From assembly GCF_910592395.1 (NCBI RefSeq), contig NC_088325.1, forward strand, positions 7,409,501 through 7,473,500: a DNA stretch of 64,000 bases. Direction: 5' to 3'. The translations under genes and the position numbers were made by a program. This stretch comes from Lineus longissimus (Eukaryota; Nemertea; Pilidiophora; Heteronemertea; Lineidae). Below, piece by piece: positions 1-11,275 of this stretch (position 1 is the first letter of the stretch; each line of letters begins with the position of its first letter). The notes beneath the pieces were generated by a model. That model saw nothing but the letters and a program-made list of their open reading frames with translations. It did not search any database and had not been told where the DNA came from.

Positions 1-277
1 CGCAATTAATTTCAGCTCGGGTAATTTACTTTTTGTAGCAATGACACTGTAAAGGAAAGTGTACAAGGGCCACAATACAGAATTTGTCTGCAAGCCTCCG
101 ATTGAGGTTTTCCGGATTATGTCACGACAGATATATGTGATAATTTTGACATTCAATACAGTAAGGCTTTAAATTATTTTTCGTTCCCAATAATTGGCGA
201 TACCGTTCAATAAGAATTAAAATAAAATGCACACGTCAGAACCACACCTGTGTAACTATGTGTTAGTCGTTATTCAT
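1..277. other. No recognisable feature
   Basis: AT-rich sequence downstream of the minus-strand Myb/SANT-like pseudogene. I see no coding signal, repeat structure or RNA-like fold in it. It may be the 3' flank of that gene or of the element that carried it. Confidence 0.4.
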
Positions 278-1722
278 TTATTCCCCACACATGATGCAGT
301 TCATCTTAATCCTCAGAACAGTCGTCATTTTAGTTGTTTTCAAAAGAGTGATAAGGTTGCCACAATGGAGCAGGCTGCAACTGAGATATTCCGTTGTATT
401 TGGGGTACCTTGTGAGGCAGAAGATGTTGTTGGCCGAGTCTTTTTTTCCGACCTCAAAATAGCTAACTTATCCTTGTAATATGATTCCTTCAATTCGAAA
501 AACTTTCTCTTCAGTTTCAATTTCTTTTCCTCAATTTTCAACATTTCCTCGTAGTACTCGCTAGCAGTGACTGTAGGTTTTGAAGGCCCATGTTCCTTGC
601 GACTTTTATGGATCTCCCGCCAATTCATACTGCGTGATTCTCGCTGAGATTTCAAGGATGAGGTACTAGAAGCCCGCGGTCCTTCGTTGCCTGCAGGAGA
701 TGATGAAAGTGAGTGCCCAGGATCCACATCATCATCGTCGTCGTCATGAAATCACTCCCGTCATCATCACCCAAGTGCGCTGACGACGTCGAGGCTGAAC
801 CAAACTTCTTTTGGTTGCAGCCAATCTCATCAGAAGCGAATCCTCCTTCAATTCCTGAAACAAAATGTGATACGGTTAAAACAGAAAATAAGTTTTTATA
901 TTAAAATCTTATGAGGTTCAGGTAACACTTAACAGCTTGGGATATTAACTTTGAAACACGCTTCATTTTCACTAAAAGGCCCGAGCTTTTATTCATTTAA
1001 AAAAAATATTGAAATATTTAATCTACAGTATGATTAAAAAAAAACGAAACCCAGATCCAAGGGTTAATATGTTGAAAACTGCTGACGATAAAATTATAAG
1101 ATATACATCATCCAAAATGTATTGGTCTACTCTTTTCAATGCTACCAATGTCACATATCTGCTTTCACGGTTCGTTTTTTTTAAATCACCCTGTGTTGTC
1201 GCGCGCATTGATGGAGGCTATGTTATGCATGTGACACGCTTCTCGACCTCCCGCGCATAATTTGATATAATATTTATTTTAAGAAAAACTATAGAACATT
1301 AAAACAATGCAAGCAATACAAAACCCACCTGCAACTTGCTCTGGGGGGAGAATAGCGTAAACCAGCTTTTCATACTCGTTGAGGATGCTTTCAGGATCGT
1401 CATCATCTGCGTACGGGTTTTCGCCACTGTCTTCACGGATTCTTTAAGTCTGTTGTGAAGATATGCAGCAACTTTTGCTTTCACTTCTCTTTTGACCGCT
1501 TGCCACCTATCCTTGATGCCGTCTAGACTGCGTTTGGTGACACCCACAGCATGCATTAACTTGATGAAGAATATCCGCGAAAATCACTGTTTTATCCTTT
1601 TGTGAAATTGTTGACGAATGTTTTGCTGTCAGGATGTTGTTGTGCTTACAAAACAAGCGGGTAATTACCCGCTTTTCCTCCACCGAATAATCGGGAGCCC
1701 TTGTACGTTTTGTCTTGGACAT
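278..1722 (-). pseudogene. Myb/SANT-like DNA-binding protein, two exons, three frameshifts
   Basis: The minus-strand start is taken as ATG at 1722 (MSKTKRTRAPDYSVEEK), because the helical DNA-binding region begins immediately after it. Exon A (1329-1722) has the tri-helical pattern of Myb/SANT-like proteins: 'F(S)-EE-R-I', then 'F-ILHQVNA', then 'R-DGIKDRWQAVKREVKAKV'. Such proteins are often partners of Harbinger transposases. A donor (GCAG then GTGGGT) at 1328 and an acceptor (TTTTGTTTCAG) ending at 855 define an intron with matching phase. Exon B (278-854) is acidic, then charged and coiled-coil-like (EEMLKIEEKKLKLKRK). Three lesions break it: a 4-bp tandem duplication (ATGC ATGC) near 1545, a 1-bp loss near 1432 that restores the first frame, and a 1-bp loss near 744. 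No Harbinger nuclease was found nearby, so it may be a retired host or transposon gene. Confidence 0.68.
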
Positions 1723-2030
1723 GTTTGACGGTCCTACCGCGAGACACATGCAACAACTACTGCGAAAAAGGCGCGTGTTTGAACCCCATGCACACCAAAA
1801 TAAACAGACATAAAAAGCACAACAATAGATCTTATGGTAATGGACATCAACCTTGGGCCAGGCAAATGGTCTCGTAACACTACCGATAGTCTGACAGAAG
1901 GCTTCACTAACAACATCTTAACAGCGTTTCTATGCGGTCAATATTTTGGCGCTGTTAGGACAACTAACACGGCTTCACTATCGGAGTTTCTATGCGGTCG
2001 GCCCTGGTGTTTTAGAATAACTTACTGAGG
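1723..2030. other. Upstream flank with a short direct repeat
   Basis: This is the upstream flank of the Myb/SANT-like gene. The words GGCTTCACTA and GTTTCTATGCGGTC occur twice (about 1900-1940 and 1968-2000), so there is a degenerate ~70-bp direct repeat. It could be a promoter-proximal repeat or one end of the element that carried the gene. No coding signal is seen. Confidence 0.35.
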
Positions 2031-2520
2031 GAGTCATGCAAACAAAGTTTCAAACCCATAGCCTCGAAGGTTGAAAAGCATGTGTACCAAGTTTCAAGTT
2101 AATAGTTCAAGTGGATAAGGATCACGTCGCTGTTTTGTGAAATGTTTACGTCTGACAAACATTGCTTTCTGGTAGACACACTGTACTGGTGAACCAAAAA
2201 ATTTCAGGGCCTCGGACTACCAAATTTGTTACCAAGCACATCGTGGTACTGGAAAAACAGAGTCTATTCTTACCTGTATTCATACAACTCATCAAAGTAT
2301 TTTTCTGAATACTGAATCTCAGACATCTTGATACAAATGCACGTAGGAATCAAGACTGGCACTGAAACAAGGAGAGTAAAGTAATTTTCAAGATGTCTCA
2401 CTTTCTGAATGGCTACCTTTTTTACGAGATATTTTTTCAACCTCATTGGCCAACAATAACCAAAGAGGGTGTCTCTATCCCAAACTTGAGGAGTCGAGAG
2501 TGAGGGAACATGAAACTTAA
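2031..2520 (+). repeat. Diverged copy of the ~300-bp repeat family
   Basis: The phrases 'gggagtcatg', 'accaagtttcaagtt', 'atagttcaagtgg' and 'acgtctgac' match the unit repeated at 3.4-6.1 kb, but this copy is much more diverged. It lies just outside the candidate TTAA boundary at 2518-2521. Confidence 0.5.
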
Positions 2521-3129
2521 CCCTTCAGTGCTGAGGCCACACCCTAGGTGACAACTCGCATGACGAATGATGTCATGCATTGATATGCTTGCTATGGCAG
2601 GGGAAGAAATGTTTCTCTTCAAGCTCTCTCCTTCTCTTGAGGAAAAATGTCCCTTATTCCCGATTTCTTTCGTTATTTTGGTTAATACGAAGTACAGTTT
2701 TAGGCAGGGATGGTGAACATGTGTATTTGAGATTATGTCAAGGTTATCCCGTTTTTCTTGTTATTTCTCCGAGAGGTGTTTGATAGTTTGTGGCCAGGGC
2801 GGACCCTAACTCCACTTTTGTACATAATGTGTGTAGGCCTGTACAGGCATATTGGATTGCCTGGGGTTGTGCCATGTTGAGAATTATGGTGAAGTGAGTG
2901 TATGTTGGATTACGCCTTGGAAAAGCGCATGTTGGATTACACCTTTGTGTGTCAAGGATACATGTGGGAATATCCTTGGTGAATTTGGACGTGTTGGATC
3001 GTCAGTGGTGCATTTTGATTAGGGCATGTTGGAATGTCCGCATTACCAACAATGACAGGCCTAGCACACTCTGTTTTGAAATCGACTCAATTATTCCAAT
3101 TGTTTTAGATGGGAGAGGTGTGAAATAAT

Positions 3130-3273
3130 ATGCCAAGGAAGTACAACCCCTTGTGGAAAACCATCGCAGAACACTTGAAAGAATGCAAACGGAGCTTCGA
3201 TGTCGATGCAAGGTTGTGTCGTGAGCACATGGGGTTGTACTTCCTTTTTCCTGGTATGGATTCACAGCCATGA
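3130..3273 (+). pseudogene. Short Myb/SANT-like ORF fragment
   Basis: A 47-residue reading frame starts MPRKYNPLWKTIAEHL and continues to RLCREHMGL before a stop. The spacing W-x2-IA-x2-L followed by R-x-CREH is what I associate with Myb/SANT-like domains of transposon origin. It is far shorter than a complete domain (usually 70-90 residues) and no second exon is evident, so it is probably a remnant. A chance ORF in repeat DNA is the alternative. Confidence 0.25.
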
Positions 3274-3399
3274 TCTTCCGCAAGAGGAGAAGGCCATGAT
3301 CCACACAAATCGTTGCTTGGAGTAAGTACCACAAGAATATCATCAAAAACAAGTCACTAATAAACGTGATATTGCACTTTTTACCTATTTTAGTTTTGG

Positions 3400-6107
3400 C
3401 CTCCTGGTGGCCAAGTTGAGTACCAGATCAGATCAAAATTTACTGTCCCAGGTTACATGACGTAGGGAGTCATGTGTACCAAATTTCAAGTTCATAGCTT
3501 TAGTGGTAAAGAAACATGCCATAGTTACAATCAAACGACCAATTCACGTTATTTGACCTCTGTGACCTTAAAAAGCAGGTCAAATCAAAAACTCATATGA
3601 TATGTGATGTATCCTTGCTAGGAGAATCTACCATAAAAATGTTATTGAAAACGAATCACTAATGAGCGAGATATCACACTTTCTAGGTTTTCACTTTTGG
3701 CCGCCTGGTGGCCAAGTCGAGAATCAGACTGGACTGAAATTCAGGCTCAGAGGTCAGCTGACCTAGGGGGGTCCTTTGTACAAAGTCTCAAGTTTATAGC
3801 CTTAGGGGTTAACAAACGTTCCACAGTTATGTAAATTGGCCATTTGACCTCTGTGACTTTGACAAGTACGTCAAATCAAAAACCCGTATCATATGTGATG
3901 TATCCTTGCTAGGAGTATCTACCATAAATTCTAAAAGCTAATCAGTAATGAAACGGCCAGGGGCCACTGTGCTCACCGTATACATCTTTTAGTAGGCAGG
4001 ATCATGCTTAGTTTAGAGGTGAATATGGTGAACACAATCAGGCATGAAGACTTTTTTTAGATGTGTATTGATGTCAAGTAATAAGACAGGGCAGCATATA
4101 TAAGTTTATGATCCAACCAATAATTGTCTATGACATCAACAAGATCAATATCGTGTGATTGCTAAGAGTCCCTGCAATAAAAAATTCATCGAAAAAAAGT
4201 CATTAATAAGCGAGATATTGCACGTCCTACTTTTTCAGTGTTGACCCCCTGGTGGCCAAATCAAGAATCAGATCAGGCCAAAATTGGGTGTCAGAGATTA
4301 TCTGGTGTAGGGGGTTACATATACCAACTTTCAAGTTCATAGCTTCAGCAGTTAAGAAACGTGCCATAGTTACACTCTAATGGCCAATTTACGCCATTTG
4401 ACCTCTGTGACCTAGAAAAGGAGGTCAAATCCAAAAATCGTAGGACATGTGGTGTATCCTTGCTAGAAGTCCCTGCCATAAAAATTTTATCGAAAACAAT
4501 TCACTCAAATAAGCAAGATATTGCACTTCTTCCTTTTTCCATTATGGCCCCCTGGTGGCCGAATAAAGAATCAGATCAGGCCAAAATTCGACATCAAAGG
4601 TTATCTGATGTAGGGGGTTATATGCACCAAGTTTCAAGTTCATAGCTTTACTGGTTAAGAAACGTGCCATAGTTTACACTCCAACGGCCAATTTACGCCA
4701 TATGACCTCTGTGACCTTGAAAAGTAGGTCAAATTGAAAACCCGTATGATATGTGATGTATTCTTCCTAAGAGTACCTACCATAAAAATTTTATCGAAAA
4801 CAAGTCACTTATAAGCGAGATATAACACTTTTTAGATTTCCACTTTTGGCCCCCTGGTGGCAAAGTTGAGGATCAGATCAAACTGAAATTCAGCACCAGA
4901 GGCTATGTGATATAGGGGGTTATATGTACTAAGTTTCAAGTTCATAGCTTTAGTGGTTAAGGATCGTGCCATAGTTTACACTCTAACGGCCAATTTACGC
5001 CATATGACCTCTGTGAACTTGAAAAGTAGGTCAAATTAAAAACCCGTATGATATAAGATGTATATTTGCTATGAGTACCTACAACACAAGTTTCATCGAA
5101 AACAAGTCACTAATAAGCGAGATATCACACTTTTTAGATATCGACATTTGGCCCCCTGGTGGCCAAGTTGAGAATCAGATCGGACCGAAATTCAGTGTCA
5201 GAGGTCACCTGACCTTGGGGGTACTGTGTACAAAGTTTCAAGTTCATAGCCCTAGCGGTTAAGAAACATGCCACTGTTTTTGAAATAGGATACGACGACA
5301 GACGACGGCGACAGACGACGGACGACGACGACGGACGACGGACACTGCGGTATTACATAGACTCCCCTACGGTGAGCCAATAAGCGAGATATGGCACTAT
5401 TCAAATTTTTGGTTTTGGCTCCCTGGTTGCCAAGTTAAGAATCTGACCGGACCGAAAATCAGTGTCACAGGTCATCTGACCTAGGGGGTCATGTGTACCA
5501 AGTTTAAAGTTCATAGCTTAGTGGTTAAGAAACGTGCCATATTTACACACAAACGGCCAATTCACACCATTTGGTCCTGTGACCTTGAAAAGTACGCCAC
5601 ATCAACCTGATTTTTTGTCAACATGTAGAGCAACGTAACAGGTGTCTACATACCAAATTTAAAGACTATAGGATGAATAAAGACAAAACGTGCCACTATC
5701 GGTGGAATTTTAGAGTTCGACCTCTGTGACCTTGAAAAGTAGGTCAAATCAAAAACCCGTATGATATGTGATGTATCCTTGCTAGGGGTACCCACCATAA
5801 AGTTTTTGTCAAAAACAAATCAGTAATAAATGAGATATTGCACATTTTAGCTTTTCGGTTTAGCCCCCTGGTGGCAAAGTCAAGAATCAGACCGGAGCAA
5901 AATTCAGTGTCAGGGTACATATGACCTTGAGCATGATGCATGCAAAGTTTCAGATTCATAGCACAAGCGGTTAAGAAACGTGCCACAGGATACGTCGGAC
6001 GACGACGACGGTTCATAGCACAAGCGGTTAAGAAACGTGCCACAGGATACGACGGACGACGACGACGGACACAGCGCTATCGTATAGACCCCCCTACGGT
6101 GAGCCAA
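3400..6107 (+). repeat. Tandem array of ~300-bp units
   Basis: The phrase TGACCTCTGTGA recurs near 3549, 3848, 4400, 4704, 5007 and 5720, so the basic spacing is 299-304 bp where uninterrupted. Each unit runs through 'accaagtttcaagttcatagc', 'aagaaacgtgccatag', 'gtatccttgctaggagta', 'aagcgagatat' and 'ccccctggtggccaag'. Copies differ by many substitutions, so the array is old. A foreign module near 3950-4140 breaks the period. Short open frames in the units are not conserved between copies and I do not call them genes. Other copies lie at 6900-7200, 29700-29950 and 50320-52320, the last two inverted. Confidence 0.85.
5286..5375 (+). repeat. GAC-rich microsatellite plus CTACGGTGAGCC end motif
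   Basis: A run of GAC/ACG triplets (5286-5345) is followed by 'actcccctacggtgagcc'. The same pairing occurs at 6043-6107 and, inverted, at 50321-50380. A copy of the end motif without a clear GAC run is at 31736-31765. The pairing marks one end of a repeat subfamily. Confidence 0.7.
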
Positions 6108-6899
6108 TTAACACTTTGAAGCCCAGGCACGAACAACGTGATGGCCAAACATGGCTGCATGCCCAGTCACAGACATAATCGTGATAGCATATTAGCCTAT
6201 TTTCAATCTGTCCTGACGATCTCCTGGCTTTCAGTATCGCCTCTGATGAAACTAACGATCACTTCCATTCCAATAAACTGACAGCCGTAGCAGACGACGT
6301 TTAGTCCTTTAGCGGTCGTACAGAGGGCCTCAATGACACATGTCAAAATCCTGTGTATCATACAGTCGAACACTTAACATTTGATGTTGGAGGACAATTT
6401 AGGGGCCAAAACACCAATCAACTTTGTACATAATAATTATGTTTGAACATTGTTTCTCTTCCCTTGGAGTTGTGTTAGGAGTTACAAAATACAATTATTT
6501 TCACATTTTGGTGACTTTATTGGCTAAAAACAGTTTTCGACAACTTTCGTGAACATTCAAATTACACAATTTCACAGGAAATTTGGACAAAACGAACAGA
6601 GTGACAATGAAGGATATATAGACTTATCATACATCAACAGAAAAAGCTTGGATAGCTGATTACAATGGTGTAAATTTTATTGGATAAGGAGAGCAGAATT
6701 TTTTTAATGTTTTGTTGAATATCAACACTTTTTCAGAAAATCGCACAGGAATAACTGACTGCGCTAGACAAAGGCACCCGGGCCTGAAAGAGTTAAGTTC
6801 TATAAATTTGCCTAAATTGTCTATAAAACCTAAATTGGACCATATTTGTGGGAGTCTTATGTTGTTTTTGGCAATGATCTTCATGAATTAGCTCAAATG
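6108..6899. other. No gene; possible right end of the array element
   Basis: Unique-looking AT-rich DNA with no coding pattern. The only structured site is TTAA preceded by 'ggcctgaaagag' (6781-6796), discussed as a possible transposon terminus. Confidence 0.35.
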
Positions 6900-7200
6900 T
6901 GAGATTAACCGACTTTCCCAAAAAAAACTTTAACCATAAAAACGTTATCGAAAACGAGTCACTCATACGAGAGATATTGCACGTTTTAGGTTTCCACCTC
7001 TGGCCCCCCTGGTTGCCTAGTCAAGAATCAGATCAGACCGAAATTCATTCTAAGAGGTCACCTGACCTGGGGGGTCCGTGTACAAAGTTTCAAGTTCGTA
7101 GCTCATACCACTGTTTTTGAAACAGGATACGGACAACGACGACGATAACGACGACGAAGACAAGGACGACGACAACGATGGACGATGGACACTGACACTG
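6900..7200 (+). repeat. Isolated ~300-bp repeat unit with GAC-rich tail
   Basis: This is a partial unit of the same family ('aaaacgttatcgaaaacgagtcac', 'ccacctctggccccc', 'gtacaaagtttcaagttc') ending in a GAC/GAT-rich microsatellite at 7121-7193. It lacks the front half of the unit. Confidence 0.75.
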
Positions 7201-7429
7201 TGGTGTTGAATGAGACGTTTTCATTGAAGAACTATTCCATCAGCTGGCAGTTCAAGCCAAACCTGATGAGTGAGAAGGCTCAGGCAAGAATGGTGATGGC
7301 ACAATCCATGCAAAATATGACTTCATGATCCAGGTGTGTACCCCGATCTTATTACTATATTATACTGTAGATGGCTCTACTGTAGTTTATACGCGCAGGT
7401 GAATAAATAATGATGCCTCGTTGATTATA

Positions 7430-7470
7430 TCCCCCCCCCCCGGTTAGTTTAAGGGTTAGGGTTTGGGGAT
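7430..7470 (+). repeat. Poly-C run and G-rich stretch
   Basis: A run of about a dozen cytosines near 7431-7442 is followed by 'gggttagggtttgggg'. Similar poly-C or poly-G runs occur at 12174-12190, 16199-16207 and 16756-16768. These are low-complexity tracts, not genes. Confidence 0.8.
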
Positions 7471-7493
7471 AGTGTTAGGGGTAGCATTATATA

Positions 7494-7566
7494 CAGGGTG
7501 TTTATTGCCTAATGATGTCCTCTTTCTCATGACACCAAGAATCCAATTTACTGTCACAGATGACAC
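7494..7566 (+). mobile_element. Internally deleted fragment of the CAGGGTGTTTC MITE
   Basis: CAGGGTGTTT at 7494 is followed by 'cctaatgatgtcctctttct' and 'tccaatttactgtcacagat', which match the inverse of 48800-48882 inside the MITE at 48730-48966. The ~90 bp that separate these blocks in the other copy are missing, and the second terminus is not recognisable. No function is inferred. Confidence 0.65.
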
Positions 7567-8104
7567 ATACCACTACTGCAATTTTTTGAGGGATTTGTAT
7601 GTAGCTCGAATCATCGCAAATTTCACTCCCGTAAATCCAAGACCAAAGTGCACCTTGTGACGCAATGACGTGAAATCCACGGCCGCAATGACACAATGAC
7701 GTTATTACAACAACGACAAAGACGTACCCCTGACCCTCATTGTCAGGACCTCAACAATGACGCGTGTCGTCACAGAGATTGTTCACCGCGTTACTGTGTT
7801 CATCCAGGTGATCCGTCCATGGGATCCGGGAAAATATCACACGGCTAGATGGCAGGCTTGAAAACGCACAGAAATAATCGAATAAAAATGTTTTGCCAAG
7901 TCTGAAATCGGTTTTAATGGTGTTCAACCGAAAGATCATCAAAATATCTAGGGTTTGGTATGATTTTCTGCCACAATTTATATCAGATTTGATTTTGAGA
8001 TGGGTTTTTGCAAAACCTCAATGATGTCTTGGCATGTGTTAAAAAAAGAGAGCACTCTGTATGATAAGAAATAGTGTATCAAGTGGAAAATTCTGATGAT
8101 CGGC
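7567..8104. other. No gene recognised
   Basis: Short reading frames exist on both strands but none has recognisable motifs or a splice-compatible structure. Nothing further can be supported. Confidence 0.35.
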
Positions 8105-8106
8105 AA

Positions 8107-8181
8107 GCTTCCTCATTGGCCCAGTGGATACATTCTCAGCCTGTCACAGTAGGCCTGAGTTCTATCCCGCCTGTCGGTCAT
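8107..8181 (+). mobile_element. tRNA-derived SINE head or tRNA pseudogene
   Basis: TGGCCCAGTGGATA fits the RNA polymerase III A box, and GAGTTCTATCCC about 35 bp later fits a B box (GGTTCRANNCC pattern). The spacing is that of a tRNA gene, but the acceptor stem does not close convincingly, so I do not call a functional tRNA. A SINE of tRNA origin is the simplest reading. Confidence 0.5.
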
Positions 8182-9222
8182 TTTTATTCTCTTTTGCAAA
8201 GAAATATCATAAGTTTTCGGGGCACTCACCCGAGGTCATGAAATCAGATGGCAATCCACGGTTACCAGTACCACGTTGATCGAGGTCGTCTAAGATTCTG
8301 ATGCCGGGGAGAATATGCGCCAATTAGAAGAGATTATAAATGGATTTCATTCATAAATCATCAGGAAGAAATATGTTATACACATGGCAACAGTCAGGAG
8401 TTTGATAGGCCTACTACATCCAGAGTGGACTGAGGGATTTCATCTGATCAGTGTAGCTAAAAGCAGAGAATATATTTTTCTCGACGGAAATCTCACAAAC
8501 CGGTGTAAAAAGAACCTTGAAAAATGTCAAGGTTAACAGAAAACATCCAATTGCCTTTCATTTACGATTTGTTGGCCTGTGTGATGGCCCCTTTCCTTCA
8601 ATCGTCGAACTACTTTAATAGTGAAATATATATCACTACAGAGTAGTGGCAGAAAATACTGTTTCGAACTGATGCTTTTTCATACCCTGATCATAAAAGT
8701 TATTAATACCACAAATTGTAGGTATAGGAGATAGTAATACACACTGGTAGTGGTACTGTGACCCCTGCTCAGGTTCCAAGGAAATTGTTAGGTTGCTGTA
8801 ATTAGCAGCGTTTACACCATACAAATTTTAACCAGTATATTTAACCCGGTTCAGAATTTGATCCGGATCAAATACCTTTTTCGTCCACACCATACTTTCT
8901 CGCCCTCAGGTAAGAAGTCATGGCGCTATAAATAGCATCAGCGAAAGATTGTTAAATGGACGCAGGATCGAAAATGATGAAAAAGTTACACTGACAAGCG
9001 TGGTTTGTGTTTACCACATTGTGTGATTCTAATCTCCACAAAGATTCAAGATTCAAATAAGTTTATTCTACTGTAAATCATGTAGGCCTACTGATACATA
9101 ATTGCTACGTGAAGTGAAGTAAACTTGTGCAACTATAGTGCAACCAAATACAATGCAAAATCCGTCTATTACGGGTATAATGAGGCGAGTTCCAACAAGC
9201 GCCATCTGCAGCCGGGCTCAGT
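8182..9222. other. Non-coding DNA around a possible older element end
   Basis: No gene is recognised. 'gcgtttacaccatac' near 8808 and 'gaatggtgtaaatgcc' near 10252 are inverted relative to each other. They could be the 13-bp ends of an older element into which the foldback element at 9232 inserted. This is weak evidence. Confidence 0.3.
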
Positions 9223-9231
9223 AAACAATAT

Positions 9232-10072
9232 GAATGTAGGTAAAATAGGTACAGGTAAATTAGGTACGGGTAACTAGGTACGGTAAAATAGGTACGAGGT
9301 AAAATAGGTACGGGTAAAGTAGGTACAGGTAAATTAGGTATGGGTATATTAGGTATGGGTAAAATAGGTACTAGGTAAAATAGGTACTGGGTAAAATAGG
9401 TACACAAAAAAGAGAAATTAGGTAATATAAAGGTATGATCATATATTTTTATCACGATTCTTTTATTTCTGATTTTATCAATGCTATTGAAAGAGTTCTC
9501 TTAATGATTACTTCAAATTTTATAACTAATCGCCACAATAGGCATACACCAAAATACACTGTAAAAAAGAGTAAAAACTATGTACACAGATAAAATTATA
9601 TAATAGAGTTTATTACTCAAATTTGATTAATTACATGTAGCAATTAATATACTGCTAATCAATGCTGATTGATATGATTTCCCTTGGCTTATGATTGCTT
9701 TGATCAGGTGGAAATGGATTTCCATAAGCCCAATTATCAACTAATTATTATTATTTCTTAATTATCTAAGTCAGAAAAATGGATTCCTTTGAAAGGTCTT
9801 TTGTATGGTTTCCAACAGCTTGGTGGTGGGCTTAATCATCCCAAGCTAAATGTTCAAATGAACTTGTATAAAACCTCAGCCTTAAAGTTAGGACATCGTA
9901 ACAAATTCTGGCATGATGGAGCTCATCACAAATAATAAATTTTGTGATTGTACCTATTTTACCTAGTTTCTCTTTTTTGTGTACCTATTTTACCCATACC
10001 TATTTTACCTAGTACCTATTTTACCCGTACCTAATTTACTTGTACCTATTTTACTGGATACCAAACAATATA
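9232..10072. mobile_element. Foldback/TU-like element with 15-bp repeat arms
   Basis: Left arm (about 9236-9425) is a tandem array of a 15-bp unit like TAGGTACGGGTAAAA. Right arm (about 9951-10066) is the same array inverted. A ~520-bp unique AT-rich core lies between and encodes nothing recognisable. The element is flanked by the 9-bp direct repeat AAACAATAT (9223-9231 and 10073-10081). Long inverted arms made of short tandem repeats define foldback elements; Drosophila FB gives 9-bp duplications and sea-urchin TU elements have 15-bp outer-domain repeats. It is non-autonomous; the transposase must come from elsewhere. Confidence 0.85.
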
Positions 10073-10081
10073 ACCGGCTTT

Positions 10082-11140
10082 TTCTGTCCACACCATGCCA
10101 AAAGCCGGGCTAAATTTTGATCCTGGTTGACAGGCGGGTCTGACCATCCAATCATTGCCGGGTTAAAATAACTTGGCAATTGGCAGGCTAAACTAAATCC
10201 GATCAAATTATCAATGGCGTCAACGCAAATAAGCCGGGTACCCGGCATTTTCGAATGGTGTAAATGCCACTATTGACTATACATGCTCTAGTTGGTACGA
10301 TGATACGGTTTTGTCAACTTTCCTCACTTGAATTTCAACTTGCCTTTGAGAGGAAGTGCTTCCTTCGAGATTTTTCAAGATGGATTTCTATGACGAGTTC
10401 TATATTAATTTTTTGGTAAAATCACACTGCTGAGATGGTCCCAAAAATTTCTCATTTCATTAGGCCCTAAATCATTTTCTGCATCCCGTTTTGCAGGACG
10501 CTCAAGGACGTCCTGCGTCCTGGGTTTCGTACCTGTGATCGTCATGATAATAGCTATGACAAGGTCCTATGCCTATGGCAATAAATAATAGAGGCGCCGA
10601 TTTCGTACCATGGCCTACTTACAACACTAAATCATACTCCAGTGCGGTGAGGCGTCGTGCTTACCGGTTCTCGCGTTTTCTCTTTTGACACGAGACTTTT
10701 CGAGTTCAACCTGGGGTTGGGGTATGTATATCAGGGTGAAGACAAAACATGGTGACGACGGTGCGTGGCGAATGGCATCCTGAGATACAGGTTTTTGATA
10801 AACCTCCATCGTACACAAACCCTGAGAAAATCAAGTACAATCCGCCGGGACGGATGGCTGTTCCGATTACTTTACACGCCCTGAAGAGTTTATGTCCAGA
10901 TTGGCGGTATAATACAACAAACACGTTCCTAACGTTTTGATTCTTCAATCTACATCGATGCTGTCAAACATTCTGTTGTCGGAGTGTTGAAGTGTTTTTG
11001 TGTATTTATTACGAAAGGACACAAACCTGGAGCGGGGGACACGCAATTCAAGAAAGAGCCTTCGATAACTCAAGCTTGAAAGCGAACTTCGCCATCAGCC
11101 TCTGTTTACCGTCCTTTTTTCCCGGGCGTTAAAAATATCC
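10082..11140. other. No gene recognised
   Basis: Overlapping short frames around 10627-10948 on both strands share no motif with known families and have no supporting exon structure. Repeated 'ccggct' and 'ggcgggtc' words near 10080-10250 suggest old repeat DNA. Confidence 0.35.
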
Positions 11141-11149
11141 TACTTAATC

Positions 11150-11275
11150 CCTGTTCAAACTTCTGGTGCAGATCAGTTACTCTTGTTCGGGAATGCTGTC
11201 TACTGTTACAGCACTAAACCTGCGACCATGACCCATATGTAACTAGGTTCTTAGAGTTGTTTATTACCAATTGTC
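11150..11275 (+). repeat. Interspersed repeat, second copy inverted at 61735-61905
   Basis: The segments 'gggaatgctgtctactgtta', 'gaccatgacccat', 'taactaggtt' and 'caattgtcca' match the reverse strand of 61740-61830 in the same order. The family is unidentified. Confidence 0.65.

Larger units (their letters stand above)
2522..6792. mobile_element. Candidate TTAA-flanked element carrying the ~300-bp array
   Basis: TTAA at 2518-2521 is followed by CCCTTCAGTGCTGAGG, and TTAA at 6793-6796 is preceded by the inverse of CTCTTTCAGGCCCGGG. These ends resemble the much clearer ends of the element at 50221-52565, which carries the same internal repeats. TTAA duplication is used by piggyBac and Kolobok transposons; no transposase is encoded, so the superfamily is open. 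The terminal match is short and imperfect, so the boundaries are tentative. Confidence 0.35.

Noticed and set aside
4460-5262. Frames with shared WPPGGQVENQ-like strings
   Set aside because: They lie in the ~300-bp units ('ccccctggtggccaag') and the frame is not kept between copies.
7443-7475. Telomere-like GGGTTAGGG
   Set aside because: Only two or three irregular words are present next to a poly-C run; not a telomeric array.
8107-8181. Functional tRNA gene
   Set aside because: A and B boxes are present but the acceptor stem and anticodon arm do not pair well; SINE head preferred.
9236-10066. Regular short repeats resembling a CRISPR array
   Set aside because: The 15-bp units are contiguous without spacers, are inverted at the other end and sit within a 9-bp target duplication in an intron-bearing genome; they are foldback arms.
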